Numbered from the stretch's first letter, positions 14,932-25,132 are shown. The stretch: DNA of 64,000 nt from Pseudomonas xantholysinigenes (GCF_014268885.2 NZ_CP077095.1:2051501-2115500), one strand, 5' to 3'. Translations and numbers: made by a program. Notes: generated by a model not told the origin, from the sequence alone.

Positions 14932-15423
14932 GGAAATAAACCTCGTCGCATCGATCTTGAGTGTAATTGTGCTGATGCTCGGATACGCGGATCAGAAGCC
15001 AGGCGGCTGTCCTGTCCGGGGGAGTGCGGCGGCGAACGCGAAGGCTCGAAGGGGAAGGGTGTGCAGGCCAGGCGAAGGTGTGCCCTGCAGGTCGGCTCGT
15101 GGTTGCCTTGCTGCGGTGCGACGCGATTGCCAGAACTGCGGTGATGCGCTTCCGTCCCTCGGGACAACTTCTTCGTTGCAGTCGCAATCCCGTCGAACCG
15201 CCTTGTGGGCCGTATGGACACGAGGTGCCTCCACGGTGGGAGGAGCGCACCTCGAAGACCCTTGCCAGGGCCTCTGATTAGCGGGAGCGAGGCCATCATG
15301 CCCTTGCCGAAAAGAGCCTGTCAAATGTTTTGTAGTGCTTTTTTTGGCTTACTACATCTTTGGTCTGATGCGACTTGTCGGTCAGTTTCAAGGCCTTCGG
15401 TCGAGGCCTTGATTCGCCTGGGT
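14932..15423 (-). promoter_or_regulatory. aceA upstream region with a TGTAGT/ACTACA palindrome
   Basis: This 492-base gap between the aceA start and the secretin-like gene holds no convincing gene. At 15331-15356 there is a symmetrical pair TGTAGT-N14-ACTACA around a T-run, about 400 bases from the aceA ATG. It may be a regulator operator; glyoxylate-shunt genes in Pseudomonas are controlled by RpiR-type RccR. A shorter CAAGGCCT/AGGCCTTG hairpin sits at 15389-15411, close to the end of the neighbouring gene. Confidence 0.4.
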
Positions 15424-16158
15424 TCAGTCGAGAAGGTCGACTTTGACCCGCAATGTCATGTTTTCCCCGCGCTGGGTGCTGTAACTGAGGCTTGACGCAC
15501 TGCGTTCGGCTTGGCTCTGCTGGTTGTACCCGGCCAGGGTGATCCACTCGCCGAGCTTGCCGGTGACGGTCGTGTCGGTGCTCTGCACTTTCACTACATC
15601 GGCACGTTCCTGGCTCATTCGATCATTATTGCTGCTGATTTGCAGGCGAACCGTGTCGCCGCTCAGGCGCGGGGTGACATAGAAACCCTGGGTGACATTG
15701 CGGTATTCGGTGTTGCTCTGGATGCGCCCATAGCCATCGGTAGATGTGCTGGTAACGGGGATGCTCTGGCCCACCTGGATCAGCGCCGGCTGGCCATCGC
15801 TGGCCTGCACCTGTTGCAGGCCGCCTTCGCGGTTGGCGGTGCCGTAGCGGATCACACGGGCGTTGCCGTGGTTGTCCTGGAAGTTGCTGTCGTTGTTGTC
15901 GACGCTGATCAACAGGCGCTTGGGCGCGGTGTCGAGTTGTTGCAGCAGGGCGCGCAGGTCGTCGATGCGTTGCTGGCTGGCGTTGACGATCAGCTTGTCC
16001 TCGAAAGTGCTGACCGTGCCGTCCTTGCCGATGAACGACTGGGCGGCGGGCAGCAGTTCGGCGCTGCTGCGGTGCTGCAGCGGGATGACCTCGGTGGCGG
16101 CCTGGGCGCTGAGGCTGGCGGCCAGCAGCAGGGAGGCGAGCAGGGGGCGTAGCGGCAT
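15424..16158 (-). CDS. Small stand-alone secretin-like protein
   Basis: A 244-residue exported protein. After a signal peptide (MPLRPLLASLLLAASLSAQA) comes an N1-like secretin subdomain (EVIPLQHRSSAELLPAAQ to ALLQQLDTAPKRLLISVD). A C-terminal part then resembles the secretin core strands (QGFYVTPRLSGDTVRLQISS to GEWITLAG). It is far shorter than GspD or PilQ and has no secretion-system genes beside it. I start at 16158, where GGAG lies nine bases upstream. Its function is unknown. Confidence 0.7.
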   Translation of the reverse strand: MPLRPLLASLLLAASLSAQAATEVIPLQHRSSAELLPAAQSFIGKDGTVSTFEDKLIVNASQQRIDDLRALLQQLDTAPKRLLISVDNNDSNFQDNHGNARVIRYGTANREGGLQQVQASDGQPALIQVGQSIPVTSTSTDGYGRIQSNTEYRNVTQGFYVTPRLSGDTVRLQISSNNDRMSQERADVVKVQSTDTTVTGKLGEWITLAGYNQQSQAERSASSLSYSTQRGENMTLRVKVDLLD

Positions 16159-16300
16159 GTCCATGATCTCCGCGGATGGAAGGGACATGATGGCAAATTT
16201 GCGTGCAGTTTGCCGTGTGGATTGCCGGTGGTTGCTGCCAGACAAATTCCGTAACATCGCATCCCTCGATTTTCAGTCTCGCTTGCACAGCCAGCCTATA

Positions 16301-16393
16301 CCTTGTGGGAGCGGGCTTGCCCGCGAATACGTCCGGTCAGGCAACAGAGTTGATCCTGCTGACGCTTTCGCGGGCAAGCCCGCTCCCACAAGG
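16301..16393. repeat. Inverted pair of REP palindromes between divergent genes
   Basis: GTGGGAGCGGGCTTGCCCGCGAA and its reverse complement, about 50 bases apart. The pair is unusual in lying between two divergently transcribed genes. It occupies most of the space upstream of the SulP gene, only about 35 bases before its start. Confidence 0.9.
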
Positions 16394-16428
16394 AGTTGCG
16401 TTGTCTTCGCTTCCTGCACAGGATTCCA

Positions 16429-17871
16429 ATGAAACCCGCCCGACTTCGCGCCGACCTGCTCGCCGGCCTCACCACCTCCTTCGCCCTGGTGCCCGAGTGC
16501 ATCGCCTTCGCCCTGGTGGCCCACCTCAACCCGCTGATGGGCCTGTACGGCGCCTTCATCATCTGTACGCTCACCGCGTTGTTCGGTGGCCGCCCCGGCA
16601 TGATCTCCGGCGCCGCTGGTTCCATGGCGGTGGTGATCGTCGCCCTGGTAGTACAGCACGGCGCCCAGTACCTGCTGGCCACGGTGCTGCTCGGCGGGGT
16701 GGTGATGATCCTGTTCGGCGCGCTGCGCCTGGGCAAGCTGGTACGCCTGGTGCCGTACCCGGTGATGCTCGGCTTCGTCAATGGCCTGGCCATCGTCATC
16801 GCCCTGGCCCAGCTGGAGCATTTCAAGGAAGGTGAACACTGGCTCTCGGGCACGCCCTTGTACCTGATGATCGGGCTGGTGGCCTTGACCATGCTGGTGG
16901 TCTACGTCTTGCCGAAGTTGACTCGCGCCGTGCCACCTGCGCTGGTGGCGATCCTCGGTGTCGGCCTGTTGGTGTACCTGCTCGGCTTGCCGACCCGCAC
17001 CCTGGGTGACATGGCGCATATTGCCGGAGGGCTGCCGCAGCTGGCGCTGCCGCAAGTACCCTGGAATCTGCAAACCCTGACGATCATTGCGCCCTACGCA
17101 TTTCTGATGGCCATGGTCGGTTTGCTGGAAACCCTGCTGACCCTAAACCTTACCGACGAAATCACCGAGAGCCGTGGTTATCCGGATCGCGAATGCGTGG
17201 CACTGGGCGCGGCCAACATGGTCTCGGGCTTGTGCGGCGGCATGGGCGGTTGCGCGATGATCGGCCAGACCGTGATCAACCTCAGCTCCAATGGTCGCGG
17301 GCGCCTGTCGGGCGTGGTGGCCGGGGTGATGATCCTGTTGTTCGTGCTGTTCCTGTCGCCGCTGATCGAGCGCATTCCGCTGGCGGCGCTGGTGGGGGTG
17401 ATGTTCGTGGTTGCCCAGCAGACCTTCGCCTGGGCCTCGCTGCGGGTGCTGCACAAGGTGCCGGCGAGCGATGTCCTGGCGATCGTCGCGGTGACCGTGG
17501 TCACGGTGTTCACCGACCTGGCCATGGCGGTGATGTTCGGCATCATCATCGCCGCGATCAACTTTGCCTGGCAGCATGCCCGCGAGTTGTATGCCAACAG
17601 CCATGTGGACGACGAGGGCGGCAAGCATTACCAGGTGCACGGCACGCTGTTCTTCGCCTCGACCACGCCGTTTCTCAACCAGTTCGACCCGGCGGGCGAT
17701 CCGGCCAAGGTCACCCTGGACTGCCAGCACTTGAGCTTTGTCGATTATTCGGCGATCGCCGCGTTGCAGACCTTGCGCGAGCGGTATGCCAAGGCCGGCA
17801 AGCAGTTGCGGGTGGTGCATCTGTCGGAGCGCTGCAAGAAGCTGCTGAAGCGGGCGGGCGAGCAGCACTGA
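16429..17871 (+). CDS. SulP-family anion transporter with STAS domain
   Basis: A 480-residue inner-membrane transporter. The N-terminal SulP motif region (LTTSFALVPECIAFALVA) is followed by about 12 helices. A C-terminal STAS domain (about 390-480) contains the typical strand-helix FVDYSAIAALQTL. SulP proteins carry sulfate, bicarbonate or dicarboxylates; nothing here fixes the substrate. The ATG at 16429 (MKPARLRADLLAG) has a GGA six bases upstream. It is a single gene flanked by REP pairs on both sides. Confidence 0.88.
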   Translation: MKPARLRADLLAGLTTSFALVPECIAFALVAHLNPLMGLYGAFIICTLTALFGGRPGMISGAAGSMAVVIVALVVQHGAQYLLATVLLGGVVMILFGALRLGKLVRLVPYPVMLGFVNGLAIVIALAQLEHFKEGEHWLSGTPLYLMIGLVALTMLVVYVLPKLTRAVPPALVAILGVGLLVYLLGLPTRTLGDMAHIAGGLPQLALPQVPWNLQTLTIIAPYAFLMAMVGLLETLLTLNLTDEITESRGYPDRECVALGAANMVSGLCGGMGGCAMIGQTVINLSSNGRGRLSGVVAGVMILLFVLFLSPLIERIPLAALVGVMFVVAQQTFAWASLRVLHKVPASDVLAIVAVTVVTVFTDLAMAVMFGIIIAAINFAWQHARELYANSHVDDEGGKHYQVHGTLFFASTTPFLNQFDPAGDPAKVTLDCQHLSFVDYSAIAALQTLRERYAKAGKQLRVVHLSERCKKLLKRAGEQH

Positions 17872-17881
17872 AGATCATTGT

Positions 17882-17976
17882 GGCCTGTACCGGTCCCTTC
17901 GCGGGCAAGCCCGCTCCCACAGGGATTGCATACCCCCTGTGGGAGCGGGCTTGCCCGCGAAGGGGCCGGTACAGGC
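17882..17976. repeat. Inverted pair of REP palindromes
   Basis: Two near-perfect copies of the GGGAGCGGGCTTGCCCGCGAA unit in opposite orientation. They fill the gap between the convergent SulP and fusA2 genes and end eight bases from the fusA2 stop. Confidence 0.92.
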
Positions 17977-17983
17977 GCTAGGC

Positions 17984-20095
17984 TTACTCCCCGCGATTCT
18001 TCTTGACGATGCCATCGGCAATGCTCGCCGGTGCCTCGGCATAGCGGGTGAACTCCATGGTGTAACTGGCCCGCCCCTGGGTCATCGAACGCATCGAGGT
18101 GGCGTAGCCGAACATCTCGCCCAGCGGCACCTCGGCGCGGATCACCTTGCCGGCCGGGGTCTCGTCGCCATCCTGGATCATCCCGCGGCGCCGGCTCAGG
18201 TCGCCCATGATGTCGCCCTGGTACTCCTCAGGGGTGACCACTTCGACTTTCATCACTGGCTCCAGCAGCACCGCGCCGCCTTTTTGCGACAGCTGCTTGG
18301 TGGCCATGGAGGCGGCGATCTTGTATGCCATCTCGTTGGAGTCGACATCGTGGTACGAGCCGTCGTACACCGCGGCCTTGAGGTTGATCAGTGGGTAGCC
18401 GGCCAGCACGCCGTTCTTCATCTGCTCCTCGATGCCTTTCTGGATGGCCGGGATGTACTCGCGCGGCACCACGCCACCGACGATCTCGTTGACGAACTCC
18501 AGGCCTTCCTTGCCCTCGTCGCCCGGGGCGAAGCGGATCCAGCAGTGGCCGTACTGGCCGCGCCCGCCGGACTGGCGAACGAAACGGCCCTCGATCTCGC
18601 AGGTGTTGCGGATCTTCTCGCGGTAGGCCACCTGCGGCTTGCCGATATTGGCCTCGACGTTGAACTCGCGGCGCATGCGATCGACGATGATGTCCAGGTG
18701 CAGTTCGCCCATGCCGGAGATGATGGTCTGGCCGGTCTCTTCGTCGGTCTTGACCCGGAACGATGGGTCTTCCTGGGCCAGCTTGCCCAGGGCGATGCCC
18801 ATCTTTTCCTGGTCGCCCTTGGTTTTTGGCTCAACAGCCACGGAGATCACCGGGTCGGGGAAGTCCATGCGTTCGAGGATGATCGGTTTGTCGATGTCGC
18901 ACAGAGTGTCGCCGGTGGTGACGTCTTTCATGCCGATCAGCGCGGCGATGTCGCCGGCGCACACGTCCTTGATCTCGGCGCGCTGGTTGGCGTGCATCTG
19001 CACCATGCGGCCGATGCGTTCCTTCTTGCCCTTGACCGAGTTGAGCACCGCGTTGCCGGAGCTGAGCACGCCGGAGTACACCCGGGCGAAGGTCAGGGTG
19101 CCGACGAACGGGTCGGTGGCGATCTTGAAGGCCAGGGCCGAGAACGGTTCCTTGTCGTCGGCGTGGCGCTCCAGGTGCTTGTCTTCGTGGTCCGGGTCGG
19201 TGCCCTTGATCGCCGGGATCTCGCTGGGGGCGGGCAGGTAGTCGATCACCGCGTCGAGCATCAGCGGCACGCCCTTGTTCTTGAACGACGAACCGAGGAT
19301 GGTTGGCACGATTTCGTTGGCAATGGTGCGTTGGCGCAGGGCGGCCTTGATTTCATCGACGGTCAGCTCCTCGCCGTCGAGGAACTTCATGGTCAGCTCG
19401 TCGTTGGCTTCGGCGGCGGCCTCGATCATGTGCGCACGCCATTCGTCGGCCAGCGCCTTGAGCTCGGTCGGAATCTCTTCTTCGCGGTAGCTGGTGCCCT
19501 GGTCGGCGTCGTTCCAGTAGATGGCCTTCATCTTCACCAGGTCGATCTGGCCGATGAAGTTTTCCTCGCTGCCGATGGCCAACTGGATCGGCACCGGATG
19601 GTGCCCCAGGCGTTTGTCGATCTGCTTGACCACGCGCAGGAAGTCGGCGCCCTGGCGGTCCATCTTGTTGATGTAGGCCAGGCGCGGCACATGGTACTTG
19701 TTGGCCTGGCGCCACACCGTCTCGGATTGCGGCTCGACGCCGTCGGCGCCGCTGAACACCACCACCGCGCCATCGAGCACGCGCAGCGAGCGCTCGACCT
19801 CGATGGTGAAGTCGACGTGGCCGGGGGTGTCGATGATGTTGAAGCGGTACTTGTGCGCGAACTGCTGGGTCGAGCCCTGCCAGAACGCCGTGGTGGCCGC
19901 CGAGGTGATGGTGATGCCGCGCTCCTGCTCCTGGGCCATCCAGTCCATGGTCGCGGCGCCGTCGTGCACCTCGCCCATCTTGTGGTTGACCCCGGTGTAG
20001 AACAGGATCCGTTCGGTGGTGGTGGTCTTGCCGGCATCCACGTGGGCAACGATACCGATGTTGCGGTACAGCTCGATGGGGGTCGTGCGGGCCAT
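17984..20095 (-). CDS. fusA2: Elongation factor G, second copy type
   Basis: Translational GTPase of 703 residues. G1 is [13 protein letters not shown]3 DTPGHVDF and G4 NKMD. Domain IV and the C-terminal EF-G fold follow, with [12 protein letters not shown] near the end. It stands alone, away from rpsL-rpsG-tuf, as expected for the second EF-G gene known in Pseudomonas. I place the start at the ATG at 20095 ([12 protein letters not shown]) with AGGTG eight bases upstream. The role could be translocation or ribosome recycling; the sequence does not decide. Confidence 0.92.
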   Translation of the reverse strand: MARTTPIELYRNIGIVAHVDAGKTTTTERILFYTGVNHKMGEVHDGAATMDWMAQEQERGITITSAATTAFWQGSTQQFAHKYRFNIIDTPGHVDFTIEVERSLRVLDGAVVVFSGADGVEPQSETVWRQANKYHVPRLAYINKMDRQGADFLRVVKQIDKRLGHHPVPIQLAIGSEENFIGQIDLVKMKAIYWNDADQGTSYREEEIPTELKALADEWRAHMIEAAAEANDELTMKFLDGEELTVDEIKAALRQRTIANEIVPTILGSSFKNKGVPLMLDAVIDYLPAPSEIPAIKGTDPDHEDKHLERHADDKEPFSALAFKIATDPFVGTLTFARVYSGVLSSGNAVLNSVKGKKERIGRMVQMHANQRAEIKDVCAGDIAALIGMKDVTTGDTLCDIDKPIILERMDFPDPVISVAVEPKTKGDQEKMGIALGKLAQEDPSFRVKTDEETGQTIISGMGELHLDIIVDRMRREFNVEANIGKPQVAYREKIRNTCEIEGRFVRQSGGRGQYGHCWIRFAPGDEGKEGLEFVNEIVGGVVPREYIPAIQKGIEEQMKNGVLAGYPLINLKAAVYDGSYHDVDSNEMAYKIAASMATKQLSQKGGAVLLEPVMKVEVVTPEEYQGDIMGDLSRRRGMIQDGDETPAGKVIRAEVPLGEMFGYATSMRSMTQGRASYTMEFTRYAEAPASIADGIVKKNRGE

Positions 20096-20162
20096 GGTCG
20101 GGTCACCTGTGGGTGAGGATTCTCCCAAGGTAGCAGAGCGGGAGAATCCTGCCGGGCGACCG

Positions 20163-20591
20163 TCAGTCGGCGAGCACCTGCAACTGCCACTGGCCTTCGC
20201 TTTCCCGAGCCAGGCCGCTGGCCGCCAGCAGGGCCAGCAGGCGTGGGTGCAGCTCGCTGTCGGTAAAGGCCTTGACCGTGTCGAGGTCCAGGGTACCGAC
20301 GGTGATCAGTTCGTTCTTGGCGTAGGACAGCCAGGCTTTCTTCAGGTACTGCAGCACGTCGCTGGCAGCGGAGTTGGCGAAGCGCCGGTGCAGCGTGCGA
20401 CCGTCGAGCGCGAAGCTGTGGCGGTGGTTGTAGCCGCTCTCGTCGGCATTGCCCTCGAGGCAGCGGTGGCAGCGGCAGGGGCCGTCGCCGAAGACGTTGC
20501 GCAGGTAGGTGTTGAAGTCCACGACGGGCTTGAGGGTCAGGCGTTTGTCGACCTCGAACAGGTCGGCGATCAGGGGTTGTTCGGCGCTCAC
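20163..20591 (-). CDS. Conserved hypothetical protein with CRCHRC motif
   Basis: A 142-residue soluble protein that I do not recognise. It contains [11 protein letters not shown] near residue 37, which could bind metal, and no signal peptide or membrane segment. I prefer the GTG at 20591 because GAGGA lies six bases upstream; an earlier GTG at 20630 lacks a clear site. It lies upstream of fusA2 in the same direction, 67 bases before its start, and could be cotranscribed with it. Confidence 0.65.
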   Translation of the reverse strand: MSAEQPLIADLFEVDKRLTLKPVVDFNTYLRNVFGDGPCRCHRCLEGNADESGYNHRHSFALDGRTLHRRFANSAASDVLQYLKKAWLSYAKNELITVGTLDLDTVKAFTDSELHPRLLALLAASGLARESEGQWQLQVLAD

Positions 20592-20663
20592 TCGGTATCC
20601 TCGCGTGGTGGGGCGTGCATCGCCGGGCACCCTAACAGATCGGGCCCCTCAGATCATCTTTTG

Positions 20664-20750
20664 CAGGCCTGGCCTCTTCGCGGGTAAACCCGCTCCCACA
20701 GGGATTTTCACATTGCCTGTGGGAGCGGCTTTACCCGCGAAGAGGCCATT
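20664..20750. repeat. Inverted pair of REP palindromes
   Basis: CGCGGGTAAACCCGCTCCCACAG and a slightly diverged opposite copy, in the gap between two divergent small genes. Same family as the other pairs in this window. Confidence 0.9.
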
Positions 20751-20822
20751 AGAGACAACAAGGGCCGCCTGCCGTACTCTACGCGCCAGCAATTCAACCC
20801 CTTAAAACCGAGGTAACCCCGC

Positions 20823-21125
20823 TTGAGCACCAAGTACCCCTACACCGCCACCGTGACTGTCAGCGCCGAAGACCGTGGGGGTGATACCGAGGCCTCGGAA
20901 AACCCCAGCATGCGTGTCGGCCTCGAAGCGGTAACCGAAACCCTGAAGAAGGTGCATTTCGTCGGTACGCTCGGGGCTCCGGAAAAAGGTGCCACGCACA
21001 TCTGCGTCACCTTGGAGAACGGCCTCAGCTATTACGGCCCGATCGTCAACGGCCATGCCGAGCTCGAAGGCGGCTGGATCGCCTTCGAATGCGACATGCC
21101 CACCCCCGAAGAGCTGGGCCTGTAA
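20823..21125 (+). CDS. Small conserved hypothetical protein
   Basis: A 100-residue acidic soluble protein without a signal peptide. It begins with TTG (MSTKYPYTATVTV), supported by GAGG nine bases upstream. Codon usage is like that of the neighbours. It converges with the aminotransferase gene, ending four bases from that gene's stop. I do not recognise the family. Confidence 0.6.
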   Translation: MSTKYPYTATVTVSAEDRGGDTEASENPSMRVGLEAVTETLKKVHFVGTLGAPEKGATHICVTLENGLSYYGPIVNGHAELEGGWIAFECDMPTPEELGL

Positions 21126-21128
21126 GCT

Positions 21129-22379
21129 TCAGCCCAGCTCCGCCAGGCATTGCTCGAGGATATCCAGCCCTTCTTCGAGCACCTCGGCCTCGATGGTCAG
21201 CGGCGCCAGCAAGCGAATGATGTGGCGCGCCTTGCCGCTGGGCATCAGCAGCAACCCTCTGGCCCGTGCCGCCTCCAGCACCTTGGCCAGTTGCGCCGGC
21301 GCCGGGCTGCCATCGGCATTGACCAGTTCCAGCCCGCGCATGGCGCCGACGCCGGTCAGGCGGCCGAGCGCGGCGCACAGGCCGCTGGCCTGCCAGCGCG
21401 CGTGGCGCGCGACGATGGCCTGCTCCTGGCGTTCGCCCCAGGTGGCGATGTTTTCATCGGTCATCTGCGCAAGGCTGGCCAGTGCCGCCGCACAGGCGAT
21501 CGGGTTGCCGGAGTAGGTGCCGCCCAGGCCACCCTTGGGCAGCGAGTCCATGATTTCCCGGCGGCCGACCAACGCGCCCAGCGGCATGCCGCCGGCAATG
21601 CTCTTGGCCAGTAACAGCAGGTCCGGCTCGATCCCGAGGCGGGTGAAGGCGAAGCGCTGGCCGGTACGGCCGAAACCGGACTGGATCTCGTCAACGATGA
21701 TCAGGATCGCGTGCGCGTCACAGAAGCGGCGCAGGGCCTGGGCAAAGGCCGGGTCGAGGGCGAGGAAGCCGCCTTCGCCCTGCACCGGCTCGAAGATGAA
21801 CGCGGCCACGTCCTCCACCGCCAGTTCGACGCTGAACAACCGCTCCATGGCCTTGAGCGCCTGCTCGCAGGTCACTCCGGTGTCGGCGCTGGGGTAGGGC
21901 AGGTGGTACACCGGGCCGGGCAACTCGCCGACCCGCTGCTTGTAGGGCGCGACCTTGCCGTTGAGGTTGAGGGTGGCCAGGGTGCGGCCATGGAAGCCGC
22001 CGTCGAAGGCGACGATGGCGCGCTTGCCAGTGGCGCCACGGGCGACCTTCAGCGCGTTCTCCGCCGCTTCCGCGCCACTGTTGGTGAGCATGCCGGCCAA
22101 GGGGTAGCTGAGCGGGACGAACTCGCTCAGGCGTGCCATCAGTTCCAGGTACGGGCCATGGGGCGCGGCGTTGAACGCATAGTGGGTCAGGCGCGTGGCC
22201 TGCAACTGGATCGCCTCGACCACCGCCGGGTTGCAGTGGCCCAGGTTGAGTACGCCAATGCCGCCGACAAAGTCGATATAGCGTTTGCCGGCGGTGTCCC
22301 AGACTTCGGCATTACGGCCATGGGAAAGTGTAATCGGGTGAACGATGGCGATGGACTGGCTGATACTTTCCTGATTCAT
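21129..22379 (-). CDS. Class III aminotransferase, 4-aminobutyrate type
   Basis: PLP-dependent omega-amino acid transaminase of 416 residues. The family signature is complete: TNSGAEAAENALKVAR, FHGRTLATLN, FEPVQGEGG, IVDEIQSGFGRTG, and the Schiff-base lysine in LLAKSIAGGMPLGA. It most resembles GABA transaminases (GabT/PuuE), and a GABA-type permease and a LysR gene lie just beyond, so a role in GABA or related amino-acid catabolism is likely. The start is the ATG at 22379; the upstream ribosome site is weak. The exact substrate is uncertain. Confidence 0.85.
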   Translation of the reverse strand: MNQESISQSIAIVHPITLSHGRNAEVWDTAGKRYIDFVGGIGVLNLGHCNPAVVEAIQLQATRLTHYAFNAAPHGPYLELMARLSEFVPLSYPLAGMLTNSGAEAAENALKVARGATGKRAIVAFDGGFHGRTLATLNLNGKVAPYKQRVGELPGPVYHLPYPSADTGVTCEQALKAMERLFSVELAVEDVAAFIFEPVQGEGGFLALDPAFAQALRRFCDAHAILIIVDEIQSGFGRTGQRFAFTRLGIEPDLLLLAKSIAGGMPLGALVGRREIMDSLPKGGLGGTYSGNPIACAAALASLAQMTDENIATWGERQEQAIVARHARWQASGLCAALGRLTGVGAMRGLELVNADGSPAPAQLAKVLEAARARGLLLMPSGKARHIIRLLAPLTIEAEVLEEGLDILEQCLAELG

Positions 22380-22505
22380 GTGCACGCGGCCTGTTGTTCG
22401 AATTACTGACTATCGAAGCGTGCCGGGGATATATTTCGCAAACGAATTATCGGATTGCGATCATTCCGCGAATTCGTGATCTTGCTGAAAGATTTGTGCT
22501 GCTGT

Positions 22506-22592
22506 TGCCGGCCTTTTCGCGGATAAACCCGCTCCCACAGCGACTCAAGTTCAGTCTGGGAGCAGCTTTGCCCGTGCAGGGGCCATTACAGG
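22506..22592. repeat. Degenerate pair of REP palindromes
   Basis: The left copy CGCGGATAAACCCGCTCCCACAG is near standard. The right copy TGGGAGCAGCTTTGCCCGTG is clearly decayed. The element reaches the stop codon of the LysR gene. It shows sequence drift within the REP family in one genome. Confidence 0.8.
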
Positions 22593-23494
22593 CGGCCTCG
22601 ATCCTCCTCGGCCACCCGCTCGTGAATCCACTGCACGAAGGCCCGCACCTTGGGCACCTCGGCCGCATGCTCGGCATGGGCCATGAAGTGCCGGCCATTG
22701 CTGGCCACCGGGTGATCCCAGGCCACCACCAGCTTGCCCTCGCTCAGCTCTTCGGCCACCAGGTAGCGCGGGATCAGGGCAATGCCGCAGCCGGCGATGG
22801 CGGCGCGAATGCACAGGTAGAAGGTGTCGAAACGTGGCCCGTGGTAGCTGTTCTGGCTGTGCAGGCCCAGCCCCTGGAACCACTCGTGCCAGGCTTCCGG
22901 GCGCGAGGCGCATTGCAGCAGGCGCTGCTCGCTCAGGGCCTGGGCACTGCCCAGGGGCTTGCTGGCCAGCAGCGACGGCGCGCACACCGGCAGCACTTCT
23001 TCGCTGAACAGCTCCAGGCAAGTCGCCCCGGGCCAGGTGCCCTGGCCGAAGAAAAAGGCGATATCGGCCTTGGCCTGCACCAGGTCGAAGGGCTCCAGTT
23101 CGTTGCGGATGTCCAGGTGGATGCGTGGGTGCCGCTCGCCGAAGCCCTTGAGCCGGGGCACCAGCCAGCGCGCGCCGAAGGTCGGCTGGGTGGCGATGCG
23201 CAGCACTTCGGTCTCGTCGCCGTAACTGAGGATGTAGCGGCTGGAAATGTCGATCTGGGTGAGGATCTTGCGGACTTCGGCGAGGTACAGCGCGCCGGCC
23301 GGGGTCAGTTGCAGGCGTCGCCGGATGCGCTGGAACAGCGGGTGGGCGAGCATGTCCTCGAGCTGCGCCACCTGCTTGCTGACCGCGCTCTGGGTCAGGT
23401 GCAGTTCCTGCGCCGCGCGGGTGAAGCTCAGGTGACGGGCGGCCGCTTCGAAGCATTGCAGGGCGGTGGTCGAAGGCATCAGGCGTTTGGACAT
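22586..23494 (-). CDS. LysR-type regulator, GcvA-like
   Basis: A 302-residue transcription factor. The N-terminal winged helix-turn-helix includes TRAAQELHLTQSAVSKQVAQ (about residues 24-43); the periplasmic-binding-like effector domain follows. It resembles the GcvA/AmpR branch (begins with LPSTTALQCFEAAARHLSF-type residues). It is divergent from the permease gene at 23747, which it probably controls. The shared gap has a CATTC-N7-GAATG dyad near 23530. Confidence 0.88.
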   Translation of the reverse strand: MSKRLMPSTTALQCFEAAARHLSFTRAAQELHLTQSAVSKQVAQLEDMLAHPLFQRIRRRLQLTPAGALYLAEVRKILTQIDISSRYILSYGDETEVLRIATQPTFGARWLVPRLKGFGERHPRIHLDIRNELEPFDLVQAKADIAFFFGQGTWPGATCLELFSEEVLPVCAPSLLASKPLGSAQALSEQRLLQCASRPEAWHEWFQGLGLHSQNSYHGPRFDTFYLCIRAAIAGCGIALIPRYLVAEELSEGKLVVAWDHPVASNGRHFMAHAEHAAEVPKVRAFVQWIHERVAEEDRGRL

Positions 23495-23746
23495 GATGAG
23501 GGGCTACCCAGCGCAAATGGAAGAAATTCATTCATAAAAGGAATGATGTGGTTCAAAAAGGTCGTTTGTTGAGACGTGCCTATAGATTAATACTGACCGC
23601 GATCACGGCTGACAACCGGTTATTTGCACAGGAGGTTTTGCCCACTACCGGCGCTTTACAAGAACAACAACAGGCAACTTCGACTTTGCGAATTCTGCTC
23701 CAACCTCAGTCGCCCTTGCTGCGGCAGAGTCATTCGAGGGTTCCCC

Positions 23747-25132
23747 ATGGCATCGCCAGACAACAAGAAACAGCGTTCCCTGCAGCACGGCCTGACTTCG
23801 CGCCAGGTCTCGATGATTTCCATCGCCGGCATCATCGGCGCGGGCCTGTTCATCGGTTCCTCCAACGCCATCGCCACCGCTGGCCCGGCTATTCTCATTT
23901 CCTACGCCATGACCGGCCTGCTGGTGCTGCTGGTGATGCGCATGCTGGGCGAGATGGCCATTGCCAATCCCAACAGCGGCTCGTTCTCCACCTACGCCAG
24001 CGAGGCCATCGGGCCTTGGGCGGGCTTCACCATCGGCTGGCTGTACTGGTGGTTCTGGGTGCTGATCATTCCGGTCGAGGCGATTGCCGGCGCGGACATC
24101 CTGCACGCCTACTTCCCAGGCGTGCCGTCCTGGCTGTTCGCCTTCCTGATCATGCTGCTGCTGTCGGGGACCAATCTGGTCAGCGTGAAGAACTTCGGCG
24201 CCTTCGAATACTGGTTCGCCCTGGTCAAGGTGGTGGCGATCATTGCTTTCATCGTGGTTTGCAGCCTGGCGGTGTTCGGCGTCTGGCCGCTGGCCGAGGT
24301 GTCTGGCGTCAGTCGCCTGTGGGATAACGGTGGCTTCATGCCCAACGGCTTTGGCACCGTGCTCGGCGGCGTGCTGATCACCATCTTCTCGTTCTTTGGC
24401 GCCGAGATCGTCACCATCGCCGCCGACGAGACCGCCAACCCCAAGGACAAGATCCGTCGCGCCACCAACCTGGTGGTTTACCGCATCGCCATCTTCTACC
24501 TGGCTTCGATCTTCCTGGTGGTCTCGCTGGTGGCTTGGAACGATCCGGGGCTCAAGGCGGTGGGTTCGTTCCAGCGCGTGCTGGAGGTGCTCAACGTGCC
24601 CGGGGCCAAGCTGCTGGTCGACCTGGTGGTGCTGGTGGCGGTCACCAGTTGCATGAACTCCGGCCTGTATACCGCGTCGCGCATGCTTTACTCGCTGGGC
24701 GCGCGTGGGCAGGCGCTGGGCATGACCAAGCGCATCTCCGGGGCCGGGGTGCCGACCGTGGCGGTGATCCTCTCGACCTTTGCCGGTTTTGCCGGGTGCC
24801 TGGTCAACTATGTGTTTCCCGGCAAGGTGTTCGGCTTCCTGCTGTCCACCACGGGCGCCATCGCTCTGCTGGTGTACCTGGTGATTGCCGTGTCGCAGTT
24901 GCGCATGCGAGCCCGCGCCGAGCGAGAAGGCCGCGCGCTGGAGCTGAAGATGTGGCTGTTCCCCTGGCTGACCTGGTTGGTGATCGGCACCATCCTGGTG
25001 GTGCTGGGCTACATGCTGTTCAGCGATGCCTACCGTTATGAAACGCTGATGACCGCCGGGGTGACGCTATTCATCCTGCTGGTGTCGCTGACCCAGCGGC
25101 GCAACCGGGTTGGCGCGTTGCTCAACACCTGA
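23747..25132 (+). CDS. gabP: APC-family amino acid permease, GABA permease-like
   Basis: Inner-membrane proton symporter of 461 residues with 12 predicted helices. The GabP/AnsP-type signature near the start reads ISIAGIIGAGLFIGSSNAIA, and SFFGAEIVTIAADETANP follows in the middle. The ATG at 23747 has GAGGG six bases upstream. Its neighbours, a divergent LysR gene and a class III aminotransferase, fit uptake of GABA or a similar amino acid. The symbol is by similarity only. Confidence 0.8.
   Translation: MASPDNKKQRSLQHGLTSRQVSMISIAGIIGAGLFIGSSNAIATAGPAILISYAMTGLLVLLVMRMLGEMAIANPNSGSFSTYASEAIGPWAGFTIGWLYWWFWVLIIPVEAIAGADILHAYFPGVPSWLFAFLIMLLLSGTNLVSVKNFGAFEYWFALVKVVAIIAFIVVCSLAVFGVWPLAEVSGVSRLWDNGGFMPNGFGTVLGGVLITIFSFFGAEIVTIAADETANPKDKIRRATNLVVYRIAIFYLASIFLVVSLVAWNDPGLKAVGSFQRVLEVLNVPGAKLLVDLVVLVAVTSCMNSGLYTASRMLYSLGARGQALGMTKRISGAGVPTVAVILSTFAGFAGCLVNYVFPGKVFGFLLSTTGAIALLVYLVIAVSQLRMRARAEREGRALELKMWLFPWLTWLVIGTILVVLGYMLFSDAYRYETLMTAGVTLFILLVSLTQRRNRVGALLNT

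Noticed and set aside
17939..20116. 725-codon plus-strand open frame
   Set aside because: It is the exact antisense of fusA2, which has all GTPase motifs.
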